From positions 124,001 to 188,000 of the IMG/VR virus record IMGVR_UViG_3300032562_000004: a stretch of DNA of 64,000 bases; one strand, given 5' to 3'. The DNA comes from a virus. A program made the position numbers and the translations under genes. Position 1 is the first letter of the stretch. Each line of letters starts with the position of its first letter. The notes beneath the pieces are model-generated. The model was not told the DNA's origin, did not search any database, and saw only the letters and a list, made by a program, of their open reading frames with translations. This document shows, piece after piece, positions 45,510-52,397 of this stretch.

Positions 45510-45538
45510 ACTATACTACCTTACTGTTTATTTGTCAA
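45510..45538 (-). promoter_or_regulatory. Sigma70-type promoter of the tRNA array
   Basis: TTGACA, 17 bases, TATAGT on the minus strand, overlapping the stop of the small gene upstream. It reads into the structured element and the tRNAs. Confidence 0.7.
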
Positions 45539-45702
45539 TCTTCTATTTGAAAATAAACAGCTTCTTTACGCTGCGAAGCAAGTAATACCTTTGCTCGCTC
45601 GATCTTATTCTGAATCAACTTCTGCTTTTGCTCATCACTGAGTGAATAACTATAAGCCTGTTCCACAATACGATCATTTAATTTACTATAATCTATTGTC
45701 AT
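45535..45702 (-). CDS. Small helical protein
   Basis: 55 residues, MTIDYSKLNDRIVEQAYSYS, helical with SLSDEQKQKLIQNKIERAK. An AAAAGGAAAG site precedes the ATG. It is upstream of the tRNA array promoter. Function unknown. Confidence 0.62.
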   Translation of the reverse strand: MTIDYSKLNDRIVEQAYSYSLSDEQKQKLIQNKIERAKVLLASQRKEAVYFQIED

Positions 45703-45722
45703 CTTTCTTTCCTTTTAAAAAC

Positions 45723-45750
45723 AAAAAACCCGGAGTGTTTAGTTCCGGGT
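45723..45750 (-). terminator. Rho-independent terminator
   Basis: ACCCGGA/TCCGGGT, 7 bp, followed on the minus strand by TTTTTTG. It ends the transcript of the 45780 gene. Confidence 0.8.
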
Positions 45751-45779
45751 CCTTAAAGTTTGTGATATTAAAATATTAC

Positions 45780-45941
45780 TTAATCATCATATCCTTCTTG
45801 GACCCTACTATAATCTTTCCCTGCCTCAATCATATTAAAGCCACTATTATGAATTGTTGAGCGTAAAGAGGCTACCGGGCTCCAGCAGAGTGCTGAACCT
45901 TGTGCTATTTGATACGTTACGGACAATCTTGTATTTTTCAT
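45780..45941 (-). CDS. Small hypothetical protein
   Basis: 53 residues, MKNTRLSVTYQIAQGSALCW, ending SRVQEGYDD. Two sigma70-type promoters lie upstream, the nearer nine bases before the ATG, and a terminator follows the stop, so it forms a single-gene transcript. Function unknown. Confidence 0.5.
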   Translation of the reverse strand: MKNTRLSVTYQIAQGSALCWSPVASLRSTIHNSGFNMIEAGKDYSRVQEGYDD

Positions 45942-45950
45942 AATATGTTT

Positions 45951-45979
45951 ATTATAATGCTTAATTAATTCTTTGTCAA
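45951..45979 (-). promoter_or_regulatory. Consensus sigma70 promoter (proximal)
   Basis: TTGACA, 17 bases, TATAAT, a perfect match to the consensus. TATAAT lies nine bases before the small gene's ATG. Confidence 0.82.
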
Positions 45980-46023
45980 CCTTCTTTTTTACTTCTCTGA
46001 ACTTTTATTTACCTAATGTTGCA

Positions 46024-46052
46024 ATTATACGCATATTTCCATTGAAAGTCAA
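46024..46052 (-). promoter_or_regulatory. Sigma70-type promoter (distal)
   Basis: TTGACT, 17 bases, TATAAT, in tandem 73 bases upstream of the proximal promoter. Confidence 0.75.
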
Positions 46053-46067
46053 CCACTTTTGGTAAAA

Positions 46068-46322
46068 TTAGTTGCCCCATCTTAAAAGGAAGAGTGATGA
46101 GTCGGTATCGCGAACAAAACTTACACCACATAAGTGTGGTTGATCCAATGTCCACATGGTCCAAGTCCAGTGTATGTAATGTCTACCTACTGTTGTTTCA
46201 AGCCAATATTCCATAGTATCCACTGCGGCGATCCAATCTAAATTTCCATTGGTTTCTATTATTGGCCAAGGCGCTACAGCTCTATAAGGAAGTTCAGGAT
46301 GTTTGTCCCAAAGTGCTCGCAT
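46068..46322 (-). CDS. Hypothetical protein
   Basis: 84 residues, MRALWDKHPELPYRAVAPWP, Trp-rich (HYIHWTWTMWTLDQPHLCG), ending DTDSSLFLLRWGN. It probably folds as a small beta-rich domain. It follows the oxygenase paralogs. Function unknown. Confidence 0.55.
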   Translation of the reverse strand: MRALWDKHPELPYRAVAPWPIIETNGNLDWIAAVDTMEYWLETTVGRHYIHWTWTMWTLDQPHLCGVSFVRDTDSSLFLLRWGN

Positions 46323-46360
46323 AGAAGTATTTACGAGCCCAGAACTTTCATTATATGCTA

Positions 46361-46975
46361 TTAATTGATTAGATCTTCTATAGATTTTTCGAACCCCACT
46401 GTAATTACTAATCTCGGTCCTGGGCTCAAATGTACGGTATGCACATAGTCTGTGCGTACAAATGCGCTAGGAGTTAGTAAATTTGATTCTGCAGCCGTAG
46501 CAGGGCCTAAATATTCCATTTTTTCTGCTACTGTTGTTCCTGGCATAGTTAGCCCAGTAAAAGGTAATCCAGTTCGAGTACTTACTTGAGTAATCGAGTA
46601 TAGTCTTTTATCAGTATGATGAAAATCGGTCCACCAATGCATAGGATCTTCTGGATTACCTTTTATTAATATATTAAATCTACTTTTTAAAATTTTATGG
46701 TTTTCGTTATCCACATGGGGTCTTCCATAACCTTGATTTTCTAAATTAGCTAAATGTGCGGTTATGATTAGATTGGATGTATCACAATTATATTGCGACA
46801 AATAATTTAATAATTCTTGTCCAGCACTTACTTCACGCCATTCGTGCTGTAACTTTCTTTGATCCCAATCTAAATTATGATAAAAATTTTCATTAAAATG
46901 ATTTTTATATCGATTAAGTATCCAATCTTTAGCTTCCTGCGAAAAATCAAAATCTGTTTTATGGAATAGTAACAT
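46361..46975 (-). CDS. 2OG-oxygenase-like protein, tandem paralog 1
   Basis: 204 residues. YGRPHVDNENHKI gives an H-x-D, and DYVHTVHLSPGPRLVITVGF gives a distal His and Arg, as in 2-oxoglutarate dioxygenase folds. MLLFHKTDFDFSQEAKDWIL opens the protein. Some 60 percent or more looks identical with the next gene upstream, a tandem duplication with a 17-base overlap. Catalysis and substrate are inferred. Confidence 0.65.
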   Translation of the reverse strand: MLLFHKTDFDFSQEAKDWILNRYKNHFNENFYHNLDWDQRKLQHEWREVSAGQELLNYLSQYNCDTSNLIITAHLANLENQGYGRPHVDNENHKILKSRFNILIKGNPEDPMHWWTDFHHTDKRLYSITQVSTRTGLPFTGLTMPGTTVAEKMEYLGPATAAESNLLTPSAFVRTDYVHTVHLSPGPRLVITVGFEKSIEDLIN

Positions 46976-47606
46976 TGATTAACTCTTCTATACTTTTATC
47001 GAAAGGCACAGTAATTACCAATCTTGGTCCAGGACTTAATTTTATAGTATGAATATAATCTGTGCGTACAAATGCGCTAGGAGTTAGTAAATTTGATGCT
47101 GTATCTGTAGCAGGACCTAGATACTCCATTTTTTCTTCATTAGTGTGTCCTGGCATAGATAAACTACTAAATTCTTGATTAGTACGTGTATTTAAAACAT
47201 TACTATAGTACAAGCGTTTATCTGTATGGTGAAAGTTAGTCCACCAAAGCATAGGATCTTCTGGATTACCAAGCACTATTATATTAAATTTTGAAGTTAC
47301 TGTTATTTTACCTTTAGCAGGTCCGTATAATTGTTCGGCGTCAACGTGCGGGCGACTATAATATGGTATTGTTAAATTTGCCAGATGAGCAGTTATGATC
47401 AGATTAGATGTATCGCAATTATATTGAGAAAGGTAAGACAATAATTCTTCTCCAGCAATAGATGCTCGCCATTCATGTTGTAGTTGATTTTGAATCCAAT
47501 CATAATTATGATAGAAATTTAATTTGAAGTGATCTTTATATCGGTTAAGTAACCAATCTTTAGCTTCTTGTGAGAAATCAAAATTTGTTTTATGATATAA
47601 CAGCAT
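46959..47606 (-). CDS. 2OG-oxygenase-like protein, tandem paralog 2
   Basis: 215 residues. Matches paralog 1 along its length: MLLYHKTNFDFSQEAKDWLL, YYSRPHVDAEQLYG (H-x-D), DYIHTIKLSPGPRLVITVPF. Note that the distal position reads HTIK where paralog 1 has HTVH, with the first His conserved. Retention of both copies suggests different substrates or dosage. Overlaps the epimerase gene by one base. Confidence 0.65.
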   Translation of the reverse strand: MLLYHKTNFDFSQEAKDWLLNRYKDHFKLNFYHNYDWIQNQLQHEWRASIAGEELLSYLSQYNCDTSNLIITAHLANLTIPYYSRPHVDAEQLYGPAKGKITVTSKFNIIVLGNPEDPMLWWTNFHHTDKRLYYSNVLNTRTNQEFSSLSMPGHTNEEKMEYLGPATDTASNLLTPSAFVRTDYIHTIKLSPGPRLVITVPFDKSIEELINVTIP

Positions 47607-48106
47607 TATAATTTCCTACTAGTATTATCAAATTCTATCATAGTGACTCTTTTATTATCTAAAAAATATTTAATACCGTTAATAACTTGATTAACATCAA
47701 TGACTGTACGACCTAATTCAACGCACCTAGCATTATTTTCAAGAAAACCTGGTATCAACAATAAACATCTTTCTGGATAAAATGGTTTATGATATTGATA
47801 TGTTTCGTGTATTATTTTTTTATTAACTTGATATGGATTGGTGCTATAGTATCCAGCAATACTTCCAATAGTAATTAAAGTTACTTTTGAATCTTTTAAA
47901 TCTTTTATGATATTTGCTTGTATAGTACCTGAATAGGCATTATTGAATACTATGTCCGCTGATTTCATTATAGACAAGCACTCGTCGTACTTTGTAGTTA
48001 AATCGTATCCGTTACTACGACTTAACCCGATAACTTCTTCATTGGGGAATAATTCAACTATTTTGCTTCCTACTAAACCAGTATGTCCAGTGATTACTAT
48101 CTTCAT
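47606..48106 (-). CDS. Short NAD-dependent epimerase/SDR-like protein
   Basis: 166 residues. N-terminal Rossmann motif MKIVITGHTGLVGSKIVELF (GxxGxxG), ADIVFNNAY, and ITIGSIAGYYSTNPYQVNKK with a YxxxK-like YQVNK. It is short for the family (usually over 230), perhaps a minimal SDR. The substrate is unknown. A terminator of the outer-membrane gene lies just upstream. Confidence 0.72.
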   Translation of the reverse strand: MKIVITGHTGLVGSKIVELFPNEEVIGLSRSNGYDLTTKYDECLSIMKSADIVFNNAYSGTIQANIIKDLKDSKVTLITIGSIAGYYSTNPYQVNKKIIHETYQYHKPFYPERCLLLIPGFLENNARCVELGRTVIDVNQVINGIKYFLDNKRVTMIEFDNTSRKL

Positions 48107-48121
48107 TCTATATTTACCAAC

Positions 48122-48147
48122 AAAAAAAGGACCCGAAGGCCCTTTTA
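48122..48147 (-). terminator. Rho-independent terminator after OMP gene
   Basis: AAGGACC-CGAA-GGCCCTT (one G-U), followed by TTTTTTTG on the minus strand. Confidence 0.83.
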
Positions 48148-48163
48148 GTTTAACTCGTAAAAA

Positions 48164-48616
48164 TTAGAACGAGTACTTAACACCTGCGGTTACGATGTTG
48201 CCATTGTAAGCCTTAGTAATGTTATTACCTTTTTGGTAGGCATAATCAGCTACCAAATTTACATTCTTAACTACAGGATAGGCAATCCCTGCGCCAATAA
48301 ATCCAGCACCACCATTACCTACGCCAGGTTTTTGTGTGTCAATAAATGCAGCTCCAGCACGAACATTAGTTTGTACGGGACCTAGTTTGATAACGTCATA
48401 ACTCACAGATGCTGTGTAACGATTAACATCAACAGCATTGGTAGTACTACGATCAAAAGTTCCTTGAACGCCAATTGCGCCAAATGATTGACCAACAGAA
48501 ACGCCTGCGGTATCTTGTTTAGAGCCCATGTTGCGGCCACCAAAAACACCAACGTCAGTTGCGAAAGCAAAAGTAGTTGATGCTAATAATGCTACTGCTA
48601 AAATTACTTTTTTCAT
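48164..48616 (-). CDS. Outer-membrane beta-barrel-type protein
   Basis: 150 residues. A signal peptide (KKVILAVALLASTTFAFA) is followed by alternating strands (VGVFGGRNMG, TASVSYDVIK, NVRAGAAFI) and a C-terminal GVKYSF. The terminal Phe with alternating aromatics is the BAM recognition signal. An OmpX/OmpA-like eight-strand barrel is likely. In a phage it could alter receptors, exclude superinfection or help release; this is inference. Terminator downstream. Confidence 0.78.
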   Translation of the reverse strand: MKKVILAVALLASTTFAFATDVGVFGGRNMGSKQDTAGVSVGQSFGAIGVQGTFDRSTTNAVDVNRYTASVSYDVIKLGPVQTNVRAGAAFIDTQKPGVGNGGAGFIGAGIAYPVVKNVNLVADYAYQKGNNITKAYNGNIVTAGVKYSF

Positions 48617-48742
48617 ACTAATAGTTCCTTTATGTTTATACTACTGAACAAATATTTATTGTTTTTTTGCGTTGGCCTGCAAAAATTGCTAGGTTTTGGC
48701 ATATTTTTAAGTTTAATATACGCATATAATGAAGTCAAAAGA

Positions 48743-48762
48743 ATAGGGGTCGAAGCCCCTAT
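48743..48762 (-). terminator. Rho-independent terminator after tmRNA 2
   Basis: ATAGGGG-TCGAAG-CCCCTAT, 7 bp, followed on the minus strand by TCTTTTG. It ends the cold-shock/tmRNA 2 transcript. Confidence 0.8.
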
Positions 48763-48769
48763 CTGTTAT

Positions 48770-49105
48770 TTTCTGTTTCGACGGATAACTCCGCAAAGCA
48801 GTGATTAAACTGCTAATGTTTGGCGTTGTGCTGTACGAGCAGAGAAACGAATTCCCTTACCTGAAACAGTTACTTCGCCTTTAGATGCGTTTGCATTTAA
48901 GTTTTTCGCTTGATTTACAGTCATCGCCTACTGTGTTGCCTCTTTCATTATCTCACCATGTCGAAACCTTGTCATCCCCACTGAAACATACTACAGCTTT
49001 TGGCCTCGCTACCGATAACTCGGTTCGGTAATATGCTTCGGTGGAGATGCCGGGAATCGAACCCGGGTCCACAGCGCCTTCACTACGAAGGAATTACAAC
49101 AATTC
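48770..49105 (-). ncRNA. ssrA: tmRNA 2, circularly permuted, with an atypical tag
   Basis: The acceptor piece comes first: T-arm CCCGGGTTCGATTCCCGG, then CATCTCCACC (discriminator A at 49042; CCG, not CCA, encoded). About 60 bases later the coding piece begins GGGGATGACAAGGTTTCGAC at 48979. GGGGATG pairs with CATCTCC and keeps G3-U70. The intervening segment is closed by GAAGCATATTAC/GTAGTATGTTTC. The tag has 29 codons and its stop lies in a GCAG/CTGC hairpin, as in standard tmRNAs. Outer ends are approximate. Confidence 0.87.
48805..48894 (-). other. tmRNA 2 tag reading frame, 29 residues ending LAV
   Basis: After TTAAAT, the resume codon GCA begins ANASKGEVTVSGKGIRFSAR and continues TAQRQTLAV before TAA. 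The tag is about three times the usual length, basic, and ends LAV rather than LAA. An ATG lies in frame 24 bases before the resume codon. Confidence 0.78.
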
Positions 49106-49106
49106 T

Positions 49107-49310
49107 TTACAGCGGAAGAATATTTGATGCTTGCTTGCCTTTAGGGCCTGCCACTACATCGAATGTTACCGCTTGATTCTCTTTTAAACTCTTAAAACCA
49201 TTTGTGCTAATTGCGGAAAAATGTGCAAACAATTCCTCACCACCAGCATCGGGGGTAATAAATCCAAACCCTTTTGCATCATTAAACCACTTTACTTTAC
49301 CTGTTGCCAT
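49107..49310 (-). CDS. Cold-shock domain protein
   Basis: 67 residues, a complete [21 protein letters not shown] (RNP1-like KGFGFI), ELFAHFSAI (RNP2-like), then [17 protein letters not shown]. It binds ssRNA/ssDNA and melts RNA structure. It has its own promoter and a GGAAG site, and the stop codon lies just before the tmRNA 2 acceptor region, so both are probably on one transcript. Confidence 0.93.
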   Translation of the reverse strand: MATGKVKWFNDAKGFGFITPDAGGEELFAHFSAISTNGFKSLKENQAVTFDVVAGPKGKQASNILPL

Positions 49311-49337
49311 GTTACTTTACTTCCTTTATTAAAAACT

Positions 49338-49367
49338 ATTATACTACTATTTTACCTATTTTGTCAA
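49338..49367 (-). promoter_or_regulatory. Sigma70-type promoter for cold-shock gene and tmRNA 2
   Basis: TTGACA, 18 bases, TATAAT on the minus strand, about 28 bases before the ATG. Confidence 0.78.
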
Positions 49368-49554
49368 CCAATTTGATATAAACAAGCGTAGCGTGATACT
49401 TAATATATCTAACCACTCTAAAACTCAAATGAGCATTAGTAGGTATATTTAGTATTGATCGGTTCCGAATTGCTGGCAATGGACCACAACCTAATCTGCT
49501 CCACTCTTCTTCAGAGTAATAATACTGTTCAACTGGTTTTTTGTTCTGTTCCAT
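49339..49554 (-). CDS. Small hypothetical protein
   Basis: 71 residues, MEQNKKPVEQYYYSEEEWSR then LGCGPLPAIRNRSIL and a beta-rich hydrophobic end. The 3' end overlaps the cold-shock promoter. Function unknown. Confidence 0.5.
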   Translation of the reverse strand: MEQNKKPVEQYYYSEEEWSRLGCGPLPAIRNRSILNIPTNAHLSFRVVRYIKYHATLVYIKLVDKIGKIVV

Positions 49555-49596
49555 AAATCTATTTAGTACTGGTAGGCCTTGTTACTTAAAGACATT

Positions 49597-49672
49597 TGGT
49601 GGTCCGGGTAGGACTTGCACCCACACTCCCCGAATTATGAGTTCGACGCTTTACTTTTTAAGCTACCGGGCC
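49597..49672 (-). tRNA. tRNA with CAT anticodon (Met or Ile2), outside the array
   Basis: GGCCCGG acceptor with CCGGACC, anticodon arm TCGAA-CTCATAA-TTCGG, T-loop TGCAAGT, encoded ACCA. It has its own promoter (49690). With 38960, 40907 and 45028 it makes four CAT tRNAs; one is the initiator and one may be Ile(AUA). Confidence 0.82.
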
Positions 49673-49689
49673 ATCTTTACTACATTGTA

Positions 49690-49718
49690 AGTATAACATC
49701 GTTAGCTATAATTGTCAA
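49690..49718 (-). promoter_or_regulatory. Sigma70-type promoter for solitary tRNA
   Basis: TTGACA, 17 bases, TATACT on the minus strand, inside the 3' end of the upstream gene and 18 bases before the tRNA. Confidence 0.75.
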
Positions 49719-50070
49719 GAAATTTTTCTAGACTACCATACAAATTAGCTAATACTGCTTCTTTACTACCAAAAAAAACAATAGACTTTGGTACACCTTT
49801 AGTAGTTATAATATAGTAAGGCATTTGAAGTTTTCTATCAAGGTCTAGTATTGTATGCTGATTAAACTTCATAGGATCATCAATGCGATATTCATAAAAT
49901 TCAAGGTCTAATGTATCGGCTAAAGCAAACCAACCTAATTGAGTTAATCTAAGTCCGCCAGTTGGACGCAAATTATACCACCATGATACTCTAGCTGATT
50001 CTACGCTAATGCGTTGTTCTTCCGGGAGTTGATTTACTAATTGTTCTGTAAGTTTGAGTTTGTTACGCAC
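49702..50070 (-). CDS. Conserved phage hypothetical protein
   Basis: 122 residues, MRNKLKLTEQLVNQLPEEQR, then RPTGGLRLTQLGWFALADTL and DLDRKLQMPYYIITTKGVPK. I recall similar proteins in T4-like phages of aquatic hosts, without known function. No signal or membrane segment. Confidence 0.62.
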   Translation of the reverse strand: MRNKLKLTEQLVNQLPEEQRISVESARVSWWYNLRPTGGLRLTQLGWFALADTLDLEFYEYRIDDPMKFNQHTILDLDRKLQMPYYIITTKGVPKSIVFFGSKEAVLANLYGSLEKFLDNYS

Positions 50071-50077
50071 AGTAATA

Positions 50078-50365
50078 TCAAGGATATACTTTTTCGCCTT
50101 GCTTGAGTAACACTACGCTAAACTTATCAGTTTTGAATTGTGTGTTGAGTTTTTTGGCAAGATTGATTGCGTGACCTGGATTACTAAAACTTACTTTTTT
50201 ATATTTAGGTCCAGGGTACTGAACTAATAAATTAGAAGTTTTAAGATTAACTGGTTTATTATCAAAGTAAACGGCCCATACTCCTTCCGAAGCAAGTACT
50301 TGCTCGGTTTTGTATGTTTGCTTGTTTGTAAGCTCAGCTAAAATGGTTGGCTTGGGGCGACTCAC
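50078..50365 (-). CDS. Hypothetical protein
   Basis: 95 residues, MSRPKPTILAELTNKQTYKT, then GPKYKKVSFSNPGHAINLAK and VVLLKQGEKVYP. Basic, mixed alpha/beta. It overlaps the start side of the GIY-YIG gene's stop by four bases. Function unknown. Confidence 0.6.
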   Translation of the reverse strand: MSRPKPTILAELTNKQTYKTEQVLASEGVWAVYFDNKPVNLKTSNLLVQYPGPKYKKVSFSNPGHAINLAKKLNTQFKTDKFSVVLLKQGEKVYP

Positions 50366-50964
50366 TTAGAATTCCTTTTGAATAGTTCTTTTCGTGCTTC
50401 AGATATTTTTTTACAAGTTTCTGGAGAACGCTTTTTACCTTTGTGGAGCAACGATATTTTTTGTTTGAATTCCTCACTTCGTGGAACCATTATTTGTTTA
50501 GCTCTAGCATCTTTTATTTTTTGTTTTGTTTCGTCACTATGCTTTTTTCCTAACATAGTAGGCGCTTGTTTTGCTCTAGCAGTTCGAATCTTTTCTTTAC
50601 TAGACTCTGTATGTCTATAGTTTTTACTATTTTCTCTAATTTTTTGTCTAGTGGACTCTTTTACAGTACCGTAACTACCTCCCATTAATCCATCTTCGGG
50701 TTTAATGTTAGCCCATTCTGCTGACTCGACAATTTTGTTTTCTGTAGAAAATTTTAAAGCGTATTCGACTAATGTTTCTTTATTATCGAATAGCTGACAC
50801 CAAACGGTAGTAACATCTAGACCGTGTTTATTAAGATGTGCCCGCCAGTGTACGCCAGATCCTAAATATTTGTTAGGATCCCGTATAGTTTTTCCAAAGT
50901 ATTTTAGACCGGTAGTATTATGTTGCTTAATGTACAACCAGGTAGGTTTAAACGGTTTCGACAT
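50362..50964 (-). CDS. GIY-YIG-like homing endonuclease with NUMOD3 repeats
   Basis: 200 residues. N-terminal WLYIKQHNTTGLKYFGKT (GIY-YIG equivalents LYI and YFG), GSGVHWRAHLNKHG, and three NUMOD3-like repeats including APTMLGKKHSDETKQKIKDA and LLHKGKKRSPETCKKIS. The YIK.H..TGLKY.GKT start and the GSG..W..H...HG segment recur in the genes at 51583 and 53410, so these three are one lineage. Confidence 0.85.
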   Translation of the reverse strand: MSKPFKPTWLYIKQHNTTGLKYFGKTIRDPNKYLGSGVHWRAHLNKHGLDVTTVWCQLFDNKETLVEYALKFSTENKIVESAEWANIKPEDGLMGGSYGTVKESTRQKIRENSKNYRHTESSKEKIRTARAKQAPTMLGKKHSDETKQKIKDARAKQIMVPRSEEFKQKISLLHKGKKRSPETCKKISEARKELFKRNSK

Positions 50965-51002
50965 AGTATATTATTTAGTCATAATATACCTACTTATTTC
51001 AT

Positions 51003-51215
51003 TTATTTGAACCCACCGCCATCAATTTTAAGTTCAATAACCTGGTCCTGCTGGGGCTTTAATGCGGCTGTTTGTAGGGTTCTAAGTTCAAGTAATAGCT
51101 CGGTTAAGTCCGCGGCCATGCCTTTAGCATCTTTCATTGGCATAACAAAGTCTTTACTACCCCGAGCATCATTACCTCGAACCCGCTCAATAAATTTTTG
51201 TAAGTGTAAGCTCAA
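51003..51215 (-). CDS. Small hypothetical protein
   Basis: 70 residues, MSLHLQKFIERVRGNDARGS, with a helical middle GMAADLTELLLELRTLQTAA. It overlaps the MazG-like gene's stop by four bases, so the pair is co-translated. Function unknown. Confidence 0.6.
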   Translation of the reverse strand: MSLHLQKFIERVRGNDARGSKDFVMPMKDAKGMAADLTELLLELRTLQTAALKPQQDQVIELKIDGGGFK

Positions 51216-51586
51216 TGTTCTCTCTTTAAAAAGTTAGCTAGCTTAGGTGGTTCCCATCCCAATGGTTTAAGAATTTTACCATCTTCACGACGGCGTACTT
51301 TGCCCAGTTGACGGTCAATTTTGGCAAAGTTAGTAGCCATTACCTCACGCCAAGCACCTTCACCATCTGCGCCCATCGAATTGATTGCTCCGATAGTAAC
51401 GACAATAATATCGATTAAAGCATCAAGAGTTTCAACTTGATTTTTATTAGCAATAGCTACTTGTAGCTCGTCGTATTCTTCTGTAATCAATTTGGAGTAA
51501 AGTCTAAACTGATCATCATTCATGCCTGAGATAGTCTGCTCGCAAGCTGTCATAAATTTTGCTGAATCCTTAAACGGGTTTGTCAT
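51212..51586 (-). CDS. MazG-like nucleotide pyrophosphohydrolase
   Basis: Starting at MTNPFKDSAKFMTACEQTIS gives 124 residues; sixteen further codons upstream belong to the neighbouring gene. The metal site ITEEYDELQVAIANKNQVET followed by LDALIDIIVVTIGAINS (ExxE...D pattern) is that of all-alpha NTP pyrophosphohydrolases. Phage MazG is thought to act on (d)NTPs or alarmones. The start overlaps the stop of the GIY-YIG gene. Confidence 0.82.
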   Translation of the reverse strand: MTNPFKDSAKFMTACEQTISGMNDDQFRLYSKLITEEYDELQVAIANKNQVETLDALIDIIVVTIGAINSMGADGEGAWREVMATNFAKIDRQLGKVRRREDGKILKPLGWEPPKLANFLKREH

Positions 51587-52203
51587 ACTTTTTCCTTTTT
51601 CTTTAATTGTGCGTTGCGTCTTGCTTCGGACCAAGGCTTACCTTTATGCTGTGATCCATAAATCTTTTTTCTCTCTTCTTCTGTAAGAGAACTTCTATGT
51701 TGTAATGCCTTTTCTTGCATCACTACTTTTGTATCTTCTGAATGTTCTTTATCTCTAAACGGATTATTTTCCTTCATCCATTCTCTGTGTTTTTCTTTTC
51801 TTCTCTTTGCTTCTTCTTTATCCTGTTGTATCTCTTCGTAAGTCTTGCCTTTGTTTTTACCTGGCTTACCTCTGCTGGCATTGCCTATTTTAGTTTTTGC
51901 TTCTTCGGTATGACTAAACGGACCACCATCGCCTGCTTCTGGTTTTAAGTTAGCCCACTCTGGACTATCTACTACCTGCCATAAGTCACTGTAGTACAGG
52001 CCCCAGGCTCTTATTTCTTCATTATCTTTACACTCTTTTAATATTTCTGTATCAACATCATTGCCGTGTTTCTCGATATGAGCTGACCAACGCTTACCAG
52101 AACCTTTGTAAGTGTACGGATCTTGATTAGTCTTACCTAAATATTTTAATCCGGTTTTACGATGAGTTTTAATGTACAAGTAAATCATATTGTACTTAGT
52201 CAT
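51583..52203 (-). CDS. GIY-YIG-like homing endonuclease
   Basis: 206 residues (a start six codons later is possible). MIYLYIKTHRKTGLKYLGKT and YKGSGKRWSAHIEKHGNDVD define the GIY-YIG-like domain. The C-terminal half has NUMOD3-like helices (FSHTEEAKTKIGNASRG, GKPWSEARRNAQLKK) and a Lys/Glu-rich linker. Same lineage as 50362 and 53410. Confidence 0.82.
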   Translation of the reverse strand: MTKYNMIYLYIKTHRKTGLKYLGKTNQDPYTYKGSGKRWSAHIEKHGNDVDTEILKECKDNEEIRAWGLYYSDLWQVVDSPEWANLKPEAGDGGPFSHTEEAKTKIGNASRGKPGKNKGKTYEEIQQDKEEAKRRKEKHREWMKENNPFRDKEHSEDTKVVMQEKALQHRSSLTEEERKKIYGSQHKGKPWSEARRNAQLKKKEKV

Positions 52204-52220
52204 CGTAAAGGGTTAGTCAT

Positions 52221-52397
52221 TTATTTCTCTTGTATCTTTTTCACTTCTATACAAGCCCATCCCGATGCTGATTTAACAAGTACTCCATCATTCATTTCGC
52301 ATTGGTTAGCTCTTTGTATTTGCTGATAAATCAAAAAAGGAACGGATAACAATATCAATAAAAGTATTGGCGGCCAAATTTTTTCAATTAAATTCAT
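52221..52397 (-). CDS. Small membrane protein
   Basis: 58 residues, MNLIEKIWPPILLLILLSVP with a membrane helix, then a soluble tail with two Cys (NQCEMNDG, GWACIEVKK). Its ATG overlaps the next gene's stop. Function unknown. Confidence 0.6.
   Translation of the reverse strand: MNLIEKIWPPILLLILLSVPFLIYQQIQRANQCEMNDGVLVKSASGWACIEVKKIQEK

Noticed and set aside
48700-48740. Promoter for the outer-membrane gene (TTGACT with TAAACT)
   Set aside because: The -10 match is poor; not strong enough to list as a feature.
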